Source of the DNA: Marthasterias glacialis
Taxonomy: Eukaryota; Echinodermata; Asteroidea; Forcipulatida; Asteriidae
NCBI GenBank assembly: GCA_911728455.2
Contig: OU452222.1
Span: 3,415,592 to 3,479,591, forward strand
Direction: 5' to 3'
Length of the DNA: 64,000 nucleotides
Part shown: positions 35,145-47,670 of the stretch, in pieces
Numbering within the stretch: the stretch's first letter is position 1
Layout of the letters: each line of letters begins with the position of its first letter
Translations under genes and position numbers: made by a program
Notes under the pieces: model-generated
The model's database searches: none
What the model saw: only the letters and a program-made list of their open reading frames with translations
What the model was told of the DNA's origin: nothing

Positions 35145-37360
35145 GTGAGTCCGATTGGGTTTGAAGTTATTCAGGTTAGTAGAGATGACTTCGAGTCCAC
35201 AAGCGACACGGTCTCGGATGGAGGGATCAAAATAAGCCGCGACACTAATGAGTCTGACTTGCTAAATCCAGCTGAATTTTGTAACCCATTGCAAATCAGT
35301 GGGCACTCCAGTGACAGAGAAGGTCCTTTACTTGGTGGGAAGAGTTTGTTCAAACATTGGCACATAAAGATTTCAAAGAGGAACTGTAAGCCAACCAGGT
35401 TCCAAAAGCACAGGAAAAGTATTTCAAGGACCCGGAACTGCCGAGCCAGGTGATATCCTCCTTCAAAGAAGCTCATTCTTTGCTGAAAGCACTCCCACAA
35501 TCATCCGCTAAAGTTAGCCTTACCGCTCATACATTTTTTTTATGCTCTGGAGGATACGTCAAGCCTGGATTACAGATCAGTGCTCTTCCTGCTGGGTCAG
35601 CTAGCCAAAGTCTGGCACTGTCGGAATAACGACTTTTGATGATGTTCTGAACAGACAATTTGACAGCCTCAAGCGAAATTCCCCTTCAATGGGAGCATTG
35701 TTCAGAGGTATACTTGACCAAAGACGTAGAGGAGGCAGAGAAAGCAAGCAAGCTTGCTGCAAAAGTGACTAAGACTGAGGGATCCATTGCTACTTCTTAT
35801 AAAGGGAATACAGTCTCCCCTATGGTCGAATCTATCAATGGACAAGAACGATGTTCTATAATCTTGTGTCATAATGGCTGAGGAATTTACTGAATTTTTT
35901 ACAGTTTTTTAATTACGAAAGGGAGAAACTCAGGTCAATCCTTACCTTCGAGAAGAAATCTGTATTTTTGTCTCTTCGATTTCATTTCCCCATCCTGACC
36001 ATTGAAGTTTTATACACGCTTGCAATTGCGGAGGAGAGGTATGGTTCCATGTGTTCATTCCGCTATTACATTTTACGAATCCATATTAAAATATTTGCTA
36101 AACACACAAAGTATACCGCGTAAATTTCACATGCAGCAACTCCCATCTTTTAGGGATCGCAGTCAACAACAATTTTCTGTCTTTCTTCAATTACTTTTTG
36201 GGTTAAAATTAATTTGAATAATAATACGAAATTAAAATGGGGATAATATTACAGCACATATTTTATACAAAAGTAGTGCTTGATTTAAAGCAACCAGGAC
36301 ATGCTTGAAAAAAATCCGCCATGATTTTAGAAAACTGGCTGTGCAAAACACGGCTGTACGATTTGCATTGACTCTGATTCAATGTGACCCTGTCTCATCC
36401 AGCAGAAAATGTCAACCACATTGTCATCACTGCCAAGAAATTTTGCCATCACAGACCTCAACAGTCCGGGAGATGGCTCAGCTCATCGGTTGACTGTCAT
36501 CAAGAGTACAAGCAGTGTTTCCAGCATCACTCTGTATTATTGAAACTTGCCGCAGAACAAGATTGTAGCAATACAACAAAACAGTTTGTACGAGTCTCAA
36601 GTATTCCAAAATCAGTCATCCCAAAAAGAACTGGAAACCTGGATCAGTTTCACAAAGATTTAAAAGGGTCAGACCCTTCTCATTCCAAATCCAGACATAA
36701 CGCTACAAACAGATACGGCACACCAAGGTTTGGGTACCTGCATGATGCCAAACATTTTGACGGGAGGCAGATTGTCCAAAGCAGAACAAAATCTGCACGT
36801 CAGTCATCGAGAATCGCTGTTGGTGTACTGTGCACTTCAAGCATTAGTGAGCAATCCACAACATACACATCCGTTTACAAGTGGACATGACAGCCATGTC
36901 GTAAGTAAGCCACAAAGGGGGAACACATTCACAAGAACTGTCCAACCTAGCAGTCAAGATCTTGCTATGGAATCTTCACAGAGGGATAAAACTGAAAGTA
37001 GACTTCATTCCAGGAGTGGAGAACATCTTGACAGACGAAATGTCAATAAATGTCAACAATCGCACAGATCCATGGCATTGGGTCCCAGAGGTTGTAACAT
37101 TGTACCGGATCTAGAATTTTAGCCAGAGGTCGACCTGTTTGCATCATGTCTGAACAAACAACTCCCCAACTTCATACAGAGCATCCAGACGCACAAGCAT
37201 GGTGGGTAGGTGCACGCTCCATCAGTTTGAACAGCCTGGAAGGCTACATGATCCCTCTGTTCTCCCTGCTGTCAAGATGCCTTCAGAAAGCTCAAGTAGA
37301 GAAGTCCACAGTGCTACTCATAGAGCCAGTGTGGAGGACACAACCTTGTATCTACTGATA
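35145..37360 (+). pseudogene. Decayed DIRS-like retrotransposon (Gag, RT, RNase H remnants)
   Basis: Reading across frames on the plus strand gives pieces in the order of a DIRS-type element. Gag-like segments come first (35400-35640 with FKDPELPSQVISSFKEAHSL; 35700-35860 with TKDVEEAEKASKLAAKVT). An RT thumb piece follows (about 36440-36495, TSTVREMAQLIG). RNase H pieces come next (about 36750-36870, GGRLSKAEQNLHVSHRE and YCALQAL; about 36945-37050, LAVKILLWNLHRGIKLKVDF then GVENILTDEMS). A connection block ends it (37120-37360, PEVDLFASCLNKQLPNF and LLIEPVWRTQPC). At least five frame changes and stops separate them and no recombinase was found. The family call is from remembered motifs. Confidence 0.65.
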
Positions 37361-37679
37361 CTAGAGTTAACAACGCAAACACCATTAATTACTGCTATCA
37401 AAGCGTTCAGATCTTCTCAAACTTTGCCAAAGCAATCAACTTCATCCAATGCAGGATGGGATACAATTAGCTGCCTGAGTGCTATTAGGAAGTCGATGGC
37501 AACAAGATGCATTTTGAAAAAGATGTCTTAATGTTAATCTAAGGAAAACTATTAAAGCAGGGACTTGAAAAACACAGACTTTGCTACAAATGGGTAAACT
37601 TCAGATTGTTATAAATGAAATGGAAAGACAACAATTAAGCCTGTTAGGTTATGGGTGAAACAAGTTTGTGTGGAAAAGG
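37361..37679. other. Spacer between decayed elements
   Basis: No feature supported; probable degraded element sequence. Confidence 0.3.
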
Positions 37680-39543
37680 CCACTTCACAACAGACAGTTA
37701 TCACACAGTAAACTACTCAGGAGAAGTTAACTCAGGAAGGAACAGCATGGCCTTCATCTTGGATTGGAAGAAGTCTATGTCATTAGTTATAACCCAGTGA
37801 ATGAAAGAATCATCTCAATACGTCTACAAGCTGAACTTGACCATAGTACAGGTGTTTGCACCTACATCTTCAGCAGAGAATAAGTCATTGAGCAATTTCT
37901 ATGGTGAACTTCAAAAAACACTTGATGACATTTGGCACCTTAAAACCAGTTTGCTCCGGGTAGGTGGAGGTCGTAAACCATGGGAGTTAGTCAACCTAGG
38001 AGTTGGGTTGGTGGGGCTTGTAGCCTTGGATGGCAGCCTGCTTAGGAGAATGAAAATTCTGATTTCGAATTTCCAATTGGGTCATGGTAGCAAGTAGTTG
38101 TCACCTCAACTATCTCAAGGAGTGGTTGCCCCTGCCATGCGAGCCCCAGGTCCAACTGTTCCGATTGGTAGTACCTGGTAAGGGTCACAAACTCAGGGGT
38201 GTGAGTAGAAAACACTGAGTCCCATGTGGAAAGATATCCTGGCTAACTCAGGAACCCTGAGTAGGGTGTTGGGGCCCTTGATTAAGGAAATGCCATCAAA
38301 AGGTGTTGATTTCAATCTATAGGATTTATCAACGTCTTCCACACTGCTGACAACATACCCAGCATATGGCAAAGAACCCTCATACGAATGACAAGGAAGC
38401 TGATGAAGGCCGTAAGCCACGGGCAAAATTACTGGACAGCATGAAGATAATGAAGAGAACAGCCACCACTCTATGATGTAAAACTAGGAGAAGAAGCAAT
38501 CATTGGTACTTTGGAGTTCGTGAGAGAAACACAGAGAAGAAACACTTAGCATGGGCTAGTTATTACAAACACCTGTTTCCAGAAAAATAAAAACCACTAC
38601 TAGACATCAGTGCAGTTAAACATCAAATTGGCTACATCTTGAGTAGCCGAAAAGGAATAGTGCAAAATAGTGAAGTTATTACAAAGACATCACCAGTGAT
38701 CACAGGATGAAAGAGCCACGTTTAAGATCAGTAGAACATTGTCTGGGTTGACATTTATAAACAAAAAAAAGCAAAAAGTGAGTATCTTAAAACTTCAAGG
38801 ACAGAGAGAGGAGGTCCAGATCAAACTTAAGAACATATTTAAAGGTTTAGTCAAAGACTCAGACTCAACCTCAATTATAGGAGATGGAGCGATAAAAGTT
38901 GCATCATCATTGAGGACAGGCAAACACAAAACCAGTGAGGATAAAGAAACTGAGGTCATTGATAAGCAAGGCGACAAATACCGCACAAAATAGCTCTGCA
39001 GAAATGCTGAGTGCTGAGGCAGTCGAGAAAAGCAGGAAAAATAGAAGACACAGAATCAGATGAAGAAAAGAGGAACAAATGAAGATAGTTCTGGAGACAC
39101 GTAGAGGGCCAAAGGAAACCATCAAAGGAAACCATCAAAATAAGTAACACAAAGACAAGAATACAACGACTGAGACAAGAGGATGGAAAGCTCACTGAAG
39201 ACAGGGGTGAAGTACTTGAGGTGTGCTCAAACTTCTACCAAAACAAAACAGTCTGAAAGAAAAGCAAGAGAAAAGGTATCATTAGTAAACACACAAACTA
39301 CCACATGTAACAAAAGCAGAAGTTGATAATGCTCTGAAATCGATGAAAAGAAATAAAGCTCTATTTGAGGGTGAAATAACAAGCGACATACTCTTGTTGG
39401 GAGACTTTAAGGCCACTCTAGAAAAAGGCACTCGCAACACAGAAGAGTCTTACATCACTGGGAACTTTGGTTTGTGTGAGATGAATGAAAGAGGAGAGAA
39501 ACTGATAGACTTGATGCAGTGTTCAGGTGTATACCTATATTGA
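37680..39543 (+). pseudogene. Decayed and rearranged RTE-like non-LTR retrotransposon
   Basis: An APE-type endonuclease piece is seen at about 37740-37930 (YNPVNERIISIRLQAELDH in one frame; TIVQVFAPTSSAENKSLSNF and NFYGELQKTLDD in another). Linker pieces lie at about 38780-38990 and 39150-39320 (RLRQEDGKLTEDRGEVLEVC). The start of an RT-like domain follows at about 39330-39375 (LKSMKRNKALFEGEITSDI). A second endonuclease piece, GDFKATLEKGTRNTEE and GNFGLCEMNERGEKLIDL, is at 39395-39530, out of order after the RT start. Many stops and frameshifts make it dead. The RTE-like assignment is an inference from these blocks. Confidence 0.65.
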
Positions 39544-40262
39544 CTTCCAAGATGGTGAGCGTGGAACAGTCGCCCCGTGTGACGTGCATGCAAGGGGTCA
39601 ATACTCAACATTCTACATTTTAGAACATATAGGGCCCAATTTCATGGGTTACATGTACATACTGCTTGCGAAAAATCATAGTGTAAGCTTGCCTAGTGTA
39701 ATCTTGCTTTGTCATCGTGCCTAGTGTAAGCTTGTTTCACGACAATCAAGAAATGTTTTCTTGTGTTCATAATGTATGAAGGTCATGCTACGAAGGATTC
39801 TTCACTTGTACACAGCTAGCACAGAAATACGGTGCTTACCCTGTAAGCGGAGAATGACGACTGTAAGCGCAGAATTTCATAGTTGGCAAATCCATAAAGT
39901 TGGTGTGAGATGTCTGAACCACTAAGACCAGCAAGCTAATTGCTCAGTCCTGTTTTTTATTTCTCAGGAAGGTTAATGACAAAGTTAAAAACTTATTTAT
40001 TTACAGCAATTACTGGTACCTTTAAAATGCATTTTTTTCTGTTAGATACTGGTGTCCAACATTTGTTAATTACCAGACGTCTTCCAAAGGAAACTCACTC
40101 AGTTTTTAAGATTTCTTCAACCCATATCTACCTGACTGGGCACAGTAAAAAAAATTTGGAAGGTCTAAATTAATGCATTCTTTCAGTAACCAAAAATGCA
40201 CCATTCCTTTCAAGTTAAATTACAGGATTGTTCTTTGCTGTGGAGACATCATTTCCTCGTGC
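39544..40262. other. Non-coding DNA, no gene seen
   Basis: No supported gene. Short direct repeats of CTAGTGTAAGCTTG / CTAGTGTAATCTTG lie at 39694-39735. Confidence 0.4.
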
Positions 40263-40268
40263 AGAAGA

Positions 40269-40308
40269 GGGAGCCATTGGACAGATGCAAGTGTGGCACC
40301 CGTGGACA
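40269..40308 (+). CDS. Possible short exon
   Basis: TTTCCTCGTGCAG precedes AAGAGGGAGCCATTGGACAG and onward, reading KREPLDRCKCGTRGQ in one frame, and a GTAAGT donor follows at about 40310. It is too short for a firm call. It sits about 400 bp before the cassette array and could be an upstream exon of the same transcription unit. Confidence 0.25.
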
Positions 40309-41112
40309 GGCGTAAGTGTGGCACTTAGCAATAAACAGTTCAGCACCTCCTCAACTTCTGCAAACAGATCACAATGATGATGACAGGATTTTGAATCATC
40401 AAGGATCCCAACAATGACTAGAGCAGGCTAATTGAAGCGTTGAGACCAATTAAAAAACTCACTTCACGGCAGTGAAGTCCCTTCAATCCACTAAGCAAAA
40501 GTAGTAGAAGTCCAGACCGATTTCCTACCTCCCCTGGTAGTACTTAATAAGCAGGACAGTTCTTTTCAGAACTAAGTTGTCCCCCTGAATTCCGAAATCT
40601 ACTCTGCGATAGTAGAATGGTGTTACCGCAAATCAAATATACAATGATACCTCACCATGCAATGCCTCAAAACCTATACAGCATTACAATTCATTCAAAA
40701 TATTTATATGTTGTTTGGCAATTATTTCAGAGTTGGTATGCTGGGTTGTGTATTTTTCTGCAGGGTCTACAATTCACAAATATCAATACCAGTTAACTTT
40801 TGGTAAATTAAATTTTGGCATGTTGTTTGCCTTAAGTTTCTTTTTAAGAGAGAGCTCACTGATGATAAAATTGTGGCCATTTCTTCTGCAACAATCAATA
40901 TAATTCTGAAATGCATAAGTTTCTCCAAACAGTTTATTTGCTGGTTACATGTCTGTTTTTTTTCACTTAATTTTGATTGAAATAAAAAAAGTTGGAAAGT
41001 TATCTCAACCCTACTGTTTTAATGATGGGTAATGATCTCAGGCACTAAATGTCGCAAATAAATGATGTGAAATGATTCTCAATTCTAATTGTGCATTTTG
41101 TTTGTGTTGCAG

Positions 41113-41203
41113 TCAGGCTCAGCATCTCCAAAGACATCTACCCATCAACAAGTAGATGTCCAAGACCAGCCTATAATAAAGGAGCTGCACTCTTCAGTAA
41201 AAG
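41113..41203 (+). other. Cassette exon 1 (1 hairpin unit, 91 bp)
   Basis: Acceptor GTGTTGCAG, donor AAAAG|GTTAAT. It contains one 46-bp unit and a 45-bp tail (GAGCTGCACTCTTCAGTAAAAG end). The stem GACATCTAC/GTAGATGTC is perfect. One frame is open: SGSASPKTSTHQQVDVQDQP and onward. Confidence 0.6.
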
Positions 41204-41714
41204 GTTAATTCCAAAAATATACACTTTTAATATTTATACCTGGTTCCAAAAATAGCTGTGTAATAATTGTGCAGAATGCATGTTGTTGCTTTTGGTTAAA
41301 CAGAAGTTAATATCAGTCATTTTCTTTTAGCATTACAATTCATTCAAAGATATTTGTGTGTTATTTAGCAATCACCTCAGAAGTGAAAGACTGGGTTGTG
41401 TTTGTTCTGTGGGGGCTTTTAAAGATTTGGGGAAAGTCCCTAAAGATGCTTAATGTTGAACACAAATATCATAACAACTTCTTTTGGTAATTTTAATTTT
41501 GGTATATGAATTGAAGTTTTATTCTGAGAGAGAACTCAGTGATGATCCAGTTCATACCAGCACCAATTCTCCAGAAAACTGTTTTGGGCATTTTATGTCC
41601 CCCTAAATGGCTGCTGCTTGTTTCGTTTGCAACAATCAAAATAATCATGAAATGCACGAATTCTTTCAAACAGTCACTAAATGTCGCAAATTGTGTAATT
41701 TGTTTGTGTTGCAG

Positions 41715-41805
41715 TCAGGCTTAGAATCTCCAAGGACATCTACCCGTCAACAAGTAGATGTCCAAGAACAGCCTATGATAAAGGAGCTGCATTCTCCAGT
41801 AAAAG
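41715..41805 (+). other. Cassette exon 2 (1 hairpin unit, 91 bp)
   Basis: Acceptor GTGTTGCAG, donor AAAAG|GTAAAT. The 46-bp unit carries a perfect stem with loop CCGTCAACAA. The frame SGLESPRTSTRQQVDVQEQP is open across the exon and into the flanks, which is why a 101-codon ORF (41607-41912) covers it. Confidence 0.6.
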
Positions 41806-42337
41806 GTAAATTCCCCCAAAACATACTTTTAATATTTACCCCTGATCCCAAACTGAGCTCTGTAATGATTGTGCAGAATGCATGTTGTTGCTCTGGTTTA
41901 AACAGAAGTTAATGTCAGTCAGTTTCTTATCGAATTACATTTCATTCAAAGACATTAATTTTGTGTGTTGTTTCGCAATCACCTCAGAAGTGAAAGGCGT
42001 GGTTGTGTTTTTTCTGTAGGGGCTTTTAAAGATTGGGGGAAAGTCCCTAAAGATGCTTAATGATAAACACAAATATCAAGACAACTTCTTAGCTTTTGGT
42101 AATTTAAATTTTGGTATATCATTTGCCACATACATGTTAGTTTTATTTTGAGAGAGAACTCAATGATGATTAAGTTGATACCAGCACCAATTCTCAAGAG
42201 AACTGTTTTGGGCATTTTATGTGCCCCCAAATCGCTGTTGCTTGTTTTGTTTGAACAATCAAAATAATCATGAAATGCACAAGTTCTTTTAAACAGTCAC
42301 TAAATGTCGCAAATTGTGTAATTTGTTTGTGTTGCAG

Positions 42338-42612
42338 TCAGGCTTAGCATCTCCAAAGACATCTACCCATCAACAAGTAGATGTCAGGCTTAGCATCTCT
42401 AAAGACATCTACCCGTCAACAAGTAGATGTCAGGCTTAGCATCTCCAAAGACATCTACCCGTCAACAAGTAGATGTCAGGCTTAGCAGCTCTAAAGACAT
42501 CTACCCATCAACAAGTAGATGTCAGGCTTAGCATCTCCAAAGACATCTACCCGTCAACAAGTAGATGTCCAGGAACAGCCTCTGATAAAGGAACTGCACT
42601 CTCCAGTAGAAG
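42338..42612 (+). other. Cassette exon 3 (5 hairpin units, 275 bp)
   Basis: Five tandem 46-bp units plus the 45-bp tail, with donor AGAAG|GTGAAT. The length is 91 plus 4 x 46, so the frame after the units differs from exons 1 and 2. The 46-mer has TAG in one of its three frames, so no frame stays open through more than two complete units. Confidence 0.6.
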
Positions 42613-43100
42613 GTGAATTCCAGGAAATCTGATTTTAATATATTTACCCTGGTCCCAAAAGGAGCTCTGTAATGATTGTGCAGACTGCTTTTTGTTGCTT
42701 TTGGTTATACAGAAGTTTATATTCAAAGATGTGTGTGTGTTTGGCAATCATTTCAGAATTGACAGGCTGGGCTGTGTTTTTTTGTAGGTGTATTAAAAAT
42801 TTGGGGAAAGTCCCTGAAGATGCTTCATGTTAAACACAAACATCAGTACAAGTTCTTAGCTTTTGGTAATTTATATTTGTGTATGTCATTTGCTAGATAA
42901 GTGTCATTCTGAGAGAGAACTCAATGGTGATCAAGTTCATACCAGCTCCAGTCCTCAAGAGAACTGTTTTTGGCATTTGACGTCCCCTCAAATCACTGTT
43001 GCTTGTTTCGTTTGGGACAATCAAAATAATCATTAAATGCATGAGTTCTTCCAAACAGGTCACTAAATGTAGGAAATTGTATATTTTATTTGTGTTGCAG

Positions 43101-43601
43101 TCAGGCTCAGCACCTCCAAAGTAGCACCTCAACAAGTAGATGTCAGGCCTATCATCTCCAAAGACATCTACCCGTCAACAAGTAGATGTCAGGTTTAGCA
43201 TCTCCAAAGACATCTACCCGTCAACAAGTAAATGTCAGGCTTAGCATTTTTAAAGACATCTACCCGTCAACAAGTAAATGTCAGGCTTAGCATCTCTAAA
43301 GACATCTACCCGTCAACAAGTAGATGTCAGGCCTATCATCTCCAAAGACATCTACCCGTCAACAAGTAGATGTCAGGTTTAGCATCTCCAAAGACATCTA
43401 CCCGTCAACAAGTAAATGTCAGGCTTAGCATCTCCAAAGACATCTACCCGTCAACAAGTAAATGTCAGGCCTATCATCTCCAAAGACATCTACCCGTCAA
43501 CAAGTAGATGTCAGGATTAGCATCTCCAAAGACATCTACCCGTCAACAAGTAGATGTCCAAGACCAGCCTCTGATAAAGGAACTGCACTCTCCAGTAGAA
43601 G
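43101..43601 (+). other. Cassette exon 4 (10 hairpin units, 501 bp)
   Basis: Ten units (the first shortened to 42 bp) plus the tail; acceptor TGTGTTGCAG, donor AGAAG|GTAAAT. Several units read GTAAATGTC instead of GTAGATGTC, a single stem mismatch. TCAGGCCTATCATCTCC variants recur at intervals, showing duplication of blocks of several units. Confidence 0.6.
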
Positions 43602-44112
43602 GTAAATTCCCAAAAATCTGATTTTAATATATTTACCCTGGTCCCAAAAGGAGCTCTGTAATGATTGTGCAGACTGCTTGTTGTTGCTTTTGTTTTTACT
43701 GAATTAATATCGGTCAGTTATCAAGACAAGTTCATAGCTTCTGGTAATTTAAACTTTGGTATGTCATTTGCTAGATAGGTTTCATTCTGAGAGAGAGCTT
43801 ACTGATGAGCAAGACCATACCAGCACCAATCCTTAATAGAAATCTTTTTTGGCATTTAACGTGCCCCCCCCCCCCCCATATCGCTGTTGCTGATGTAGAT
43901 TGCAGCAATCAAAATAATTAAGAAATGTTTAAGTTCCTCGAAATGTTTTTTTGCTGCTTACAATAATGGTGTTCTTTTTTTAATTTTTGATTGAAAGTTA
44001 ACAAAAAGAAGCACAAAGGTAAAAGCAGGTTATCTGAACCCGACTGTTTGAATGAGGGGTAATGTTCTCAAAAACTAAATGTTGCCAATTGTGCATTTTG
44101 TTTCTGGTGCAG

Positions 44113-44285
44113 TCAGGCTCAGCATCCCCAAAGACATCTACCCTTCAACAAGTAAATGTCAGGCCTAGCATCTCCAAAGACATCTGCCCGTCAACAAGTA
44201 AATGTCAGGCCTAAGACATCTACCCGTCAACAAGTAGATGTCCAGGACCAGCCTATGATAATGGAGCTGCACTCTCCAGTAGAAG
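44113..44285 (+). other. Cassette exon 5 (3 hairpin units, 173 bp)
   Basis: Three units (the third lacks 10 bp of spacer but keeps its stem-loop) plus the tail; acceptor CTGGTGCAG, donor AGAAG|GTGAAT. Confidence 0.6.
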
Positions 44286-45048
44286 GTGAATTCCAAAAAT
44301 CTGACTTTAATATATTCACCCCTGGTGCCAAATGGAGCTTCGTAGTAGTATTGCAGAGTTCCAAAAATATCTCGATTTAATATTTCCCCTTCCAAATAGA
44401 GCTGTGTAATAATTGTGCAGAATGCATGTTGTTGCGTTTGTTTAAGCAGAAGTTAATATTGTTTTTAACCTCTTTGAACTATCTGTGAATTTTTTTTTCT
44501 TTTTTCTTTTTTTTTTTTGTTTAAAATTTTATTGAAAATTGCCATTTTAAAAGCTCTGTAAAATTGAATTTGTTTCAGCCTTTTGGCTTCTGTACTTTGA
44601 ATGTTTTTACATTAAACCAATAATAAAACCAATAATAATATCAGACTTGTTCATGTAGCATTACAATTCATTCAAAGATATGTGTATGTCTGGCAATCAT
44701 TTCAGAGTTGACAGGCTGGGCTGTGTTTTTTGTAGGTGTTTTAAAAATTTGGGGAAAGTCCCTGAAGATGCTTCATGTTAAACACAAACATCAGTACAAG
44801 TTCTGAGCTTTTGGTAATTTAAATTTGTGTATGTCATTTGCTAGATAAGTGTCATTCTGAGAGAGAACTCAATGGTGATCAAGTTCATACCAGCTTCAGT
44901 CCTCAAGAGAACTGTATTTGGCATTTGATGTCCCCTCAAATCACTGTTGCTTGTTTCGTTTGGGACAAACAAAATAATCATTAAATGCATGAGTTCTTCC
45001 AAACAGGTCACTAAATGTAGGAAATTGTATAATTTGTTTGTGTTGCAG

Positions 45049-45599
45049 TCGGGCTTAGAATCTCCAAAGACATCTACCCGTCAACAAGTAGATGTCAGGA
45101 TTAGAATCTCCAAAGACATCTACCCATCAACAAGTAGATGTCAGGCTTAGCATCTCCAAAGACATCTACCCATCAACAAGTAAATGTCAGGCTTAGCATC
45201 TCCAAAGACATCTACCCGTCAACAAGTAGATGTCAGGCTTAGCATCTCCAAAGACATCTACCCGTCAACAAGTAGATGTCAGGCTTAGCATCTCCAAAGA
45301 CATCTACCCGTCAACAAGTAGATGTCAGGCTTAGCATCTCCAAAGACATCTACCCGTCCACAAGTAAATGTCAGGCTTAGCATCTCCAAAGACATCTACC
45401 CGTCAACAAGTAGATGTCAGGCTTAGCATCTCCAAAGACATCTACCCGTCAACAAGTAGATGTCAGGCTTAGCATCTCCAAAGACATCTACCCGTCAACA
45501 AGTAGATGTCAGGCTTAGCATCTCCAAAGACATCTACCCGTCAACAAGTAGATGTCCAGGACCAGCCTCTGATAAGGGAACTGCACTCTCCAGTAAAAG
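45049..45599 (+). other. Cassette exon 6 (11 hairpin units, 551 bp)
   Basis: Eleven units of exactly 46 bp plus the 45-bp tail; donor AAAAG|GTGAGT, the strongest donor in the series. Units 5 to 11 are almost identical, which suggests recent unequal exchange. Confidence 0.65.
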
Positions 45600-46073
45600 G
45601 TGAGTTCCCAAAAATCTGATTTTGTATTTACCCTGTTCCCAAATTGAGCACTCCAGTAAAAGGTGAATTCCCAAAAGTTTACTTTAGTATTTACTGGAGC
45701 TTCGTAGTAATATGCTTTTGCTGTTCTTTAAACAGAAGTTAATATCAGTCAGCGCAGAATTAATGTCCTCTTCAAGAAAACAAGGTGCATTTACATACAA
45801 TAGAAAATGAAAAAGTTGAACATTTGAGCACCTTTAGTATAGGCACCAATAAAAACACCTCAAATTAAACAAAATGTTTTGCTCCTTTTTGCAGCTTTCA
45901 AAAGGTGCATCAAGCAATGTAATATTTTTAAAAGTGATGATTGATTGGAGAAATAGTAAAATGGTTTTAACCATGCCCTAATTATTGCAATCTTCTGATC
46001 AGGAGACGGAGAGATCATTTTATCACTGCTTAATTAAATAACTTTATTATTGTAATTCTCCGGTCTTATAATT

Positions 46074-46928
46074 TTAACCCTTTAGCACTTGCGCATAATA
46101 AACATCGCGTCATTTACTCCTTGAATGCCCCACGTAAATTCACCAGATTTCCTACTGTGCATAGAAATCTTTAGATAACTTTCGTTGTGCTTATTTTCTT
46201 GTGTTACAAGTTTAGTTTATTGTCTAGAGGATGAAATTACCTTTTGAATGGTTCGCCCAGTTGTTTTGTTTGCTTTACCAAATCAAAGCAATGAGGTTGG
46301 AAACATAAGACACATCAACTAAAATTAGGAACCACTGTTTGTGTATGAAGTAAACGCTTGTTACGTGGAAAGTTGTGCACACAATTTTGCTCAACTGTAT
46401 TGTCATCTGAAAGAAAGAAAAAGATTGAAAACAATTACAACATGCCTTTGGAAGTAAGATTAAATGCCTATGTTATCTACAGAACAACTTGTTATACCTA
46501 AAACTGTCTGTAAAATACTTCCACTTGATGGTATTCTTTGTATAAAAACAACCGTAAGTTTTAGAGTGAAAACAAACGCGGTCACCGTTACTGTGTACAT
46601 TGCGCGTGAAATACATTGTACATAAAGTATGGTCTGGCCACACACACAGAAACAACCACTTGCTGTGTTGCACATGGGGTACATGCATTGGTTTAGCGAT
46701 AGGACTTCCGACCTTTGAACCTTTGGAGGTGGACAATGTCATTTTTTCTTATGGGGGCCATGTACTATTTTTAGACCATGGTAAGCTTGAAATTGCGCTC
46801 TACATATGGCTGTGCGATCGCGTGTGTAAAACTCAAGTTGCAACTTGTCAAACTTCGAGGGCGGTTGCATGCGGTTTGCGGAGTACTAGGCGGTGCGCTT
46901 CCGGGCGGTATGAGTGCTAAAGGGTTAA
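46074..46928. mobile_element. piggyBac-type MITE, 855 bp with TTAA ends
   Basis: TTAACCCTTTAGCACT at 46074-46089 and its exact complement AGTGCTAAAGGGTTAA at 46913-46928. TTAA at both ends is the target duplication typical of piggyBac elements, and CCC-starting 12-bp inverted repeats fit that superfamily. There is no transposase ORF. The paralogous segment at 51300-51345 lacks this insertion together with some flanking sequence. Confidence 0.8.
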
Positions 46929-47151
46929 GTGATGTATTTATTTAGTTGACTTATTTGACTTTTTGCATGTTTGATATTAATAGCTTTTTTTTTTACCCAT
47001 TTTGGGGACTCATATTAATTATTTTCTTTGATTGAATATTTCTATGTGGTGTTTTTACTTAATTAATGACTGGTCCAGGTTTAGGTTTTAATGTTTTATA
47101 CCATTTTTAATGCTCTTTGTTTAATTATTTTGGTTGGTGTTATTGTACTGT

Positions 47152-47235
47152 ATAGTGCCTTGGGATCCAGGCATGGATGTAAGGCACTTTATAAACATTA
47201 TTTATTTATTTATTATTACTATTATTATTATCATT
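47152..47235 (+). repeat. Retroelement-like (ATT)n tail
   Basis: CTTGGGATCCAGGCATGGATG then GGCACTTTATAAACATTATT and ATTT/ATT repeats. It resembles the tail at 29120-29187 and the 3' ends of non-LTR elements. Confidence 0.35.
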
Positions 47236-47670
47236 ACTGCCCCTAAAAAGTTAATAGAAAAATGACAAAATTATTAGTAGCTTCACAAACAAATTACTTG
47301 TTAAAGTGTCTCACAGGGTACTGCAGTCTACTTTTGACAAAAAACAAAGGACAAGAAATGGTCGCAAAATCAAGTACAAAACAAGATGGAAAAAACTAAT
47401 ACCATCCATCACTTGGGGAGGGGGTCTTCACCAGTTTTCATTCACCCCTGCAAGGAATTTCGCACGTTGTTTGCATACAATTTCTTATAAATTTCAATTT
47501 GCCTTCCACCGATGTGTGATAAGCACTGTATACTCAGTGCTTATCACTCATCGGTGTAAGGCAAATTGAAATTTATATTCATTCCCCGATGCAAATATTA
47601 ACATCTGTTTAATTGTTTGCGGTACTTGCCGCTAGTAATACTGGATTCGAACTGGCCCCTTGTCACCAGG

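Noticed and set aside
42338..45556. CRISPR array (palindromic repeat at regular spacing)
   Set aside because: The interval between stems is also conserved, so there are no unique spacers. The surroundings are eukaryotic with splice signals and no cas genes. It is a tandem repeat.
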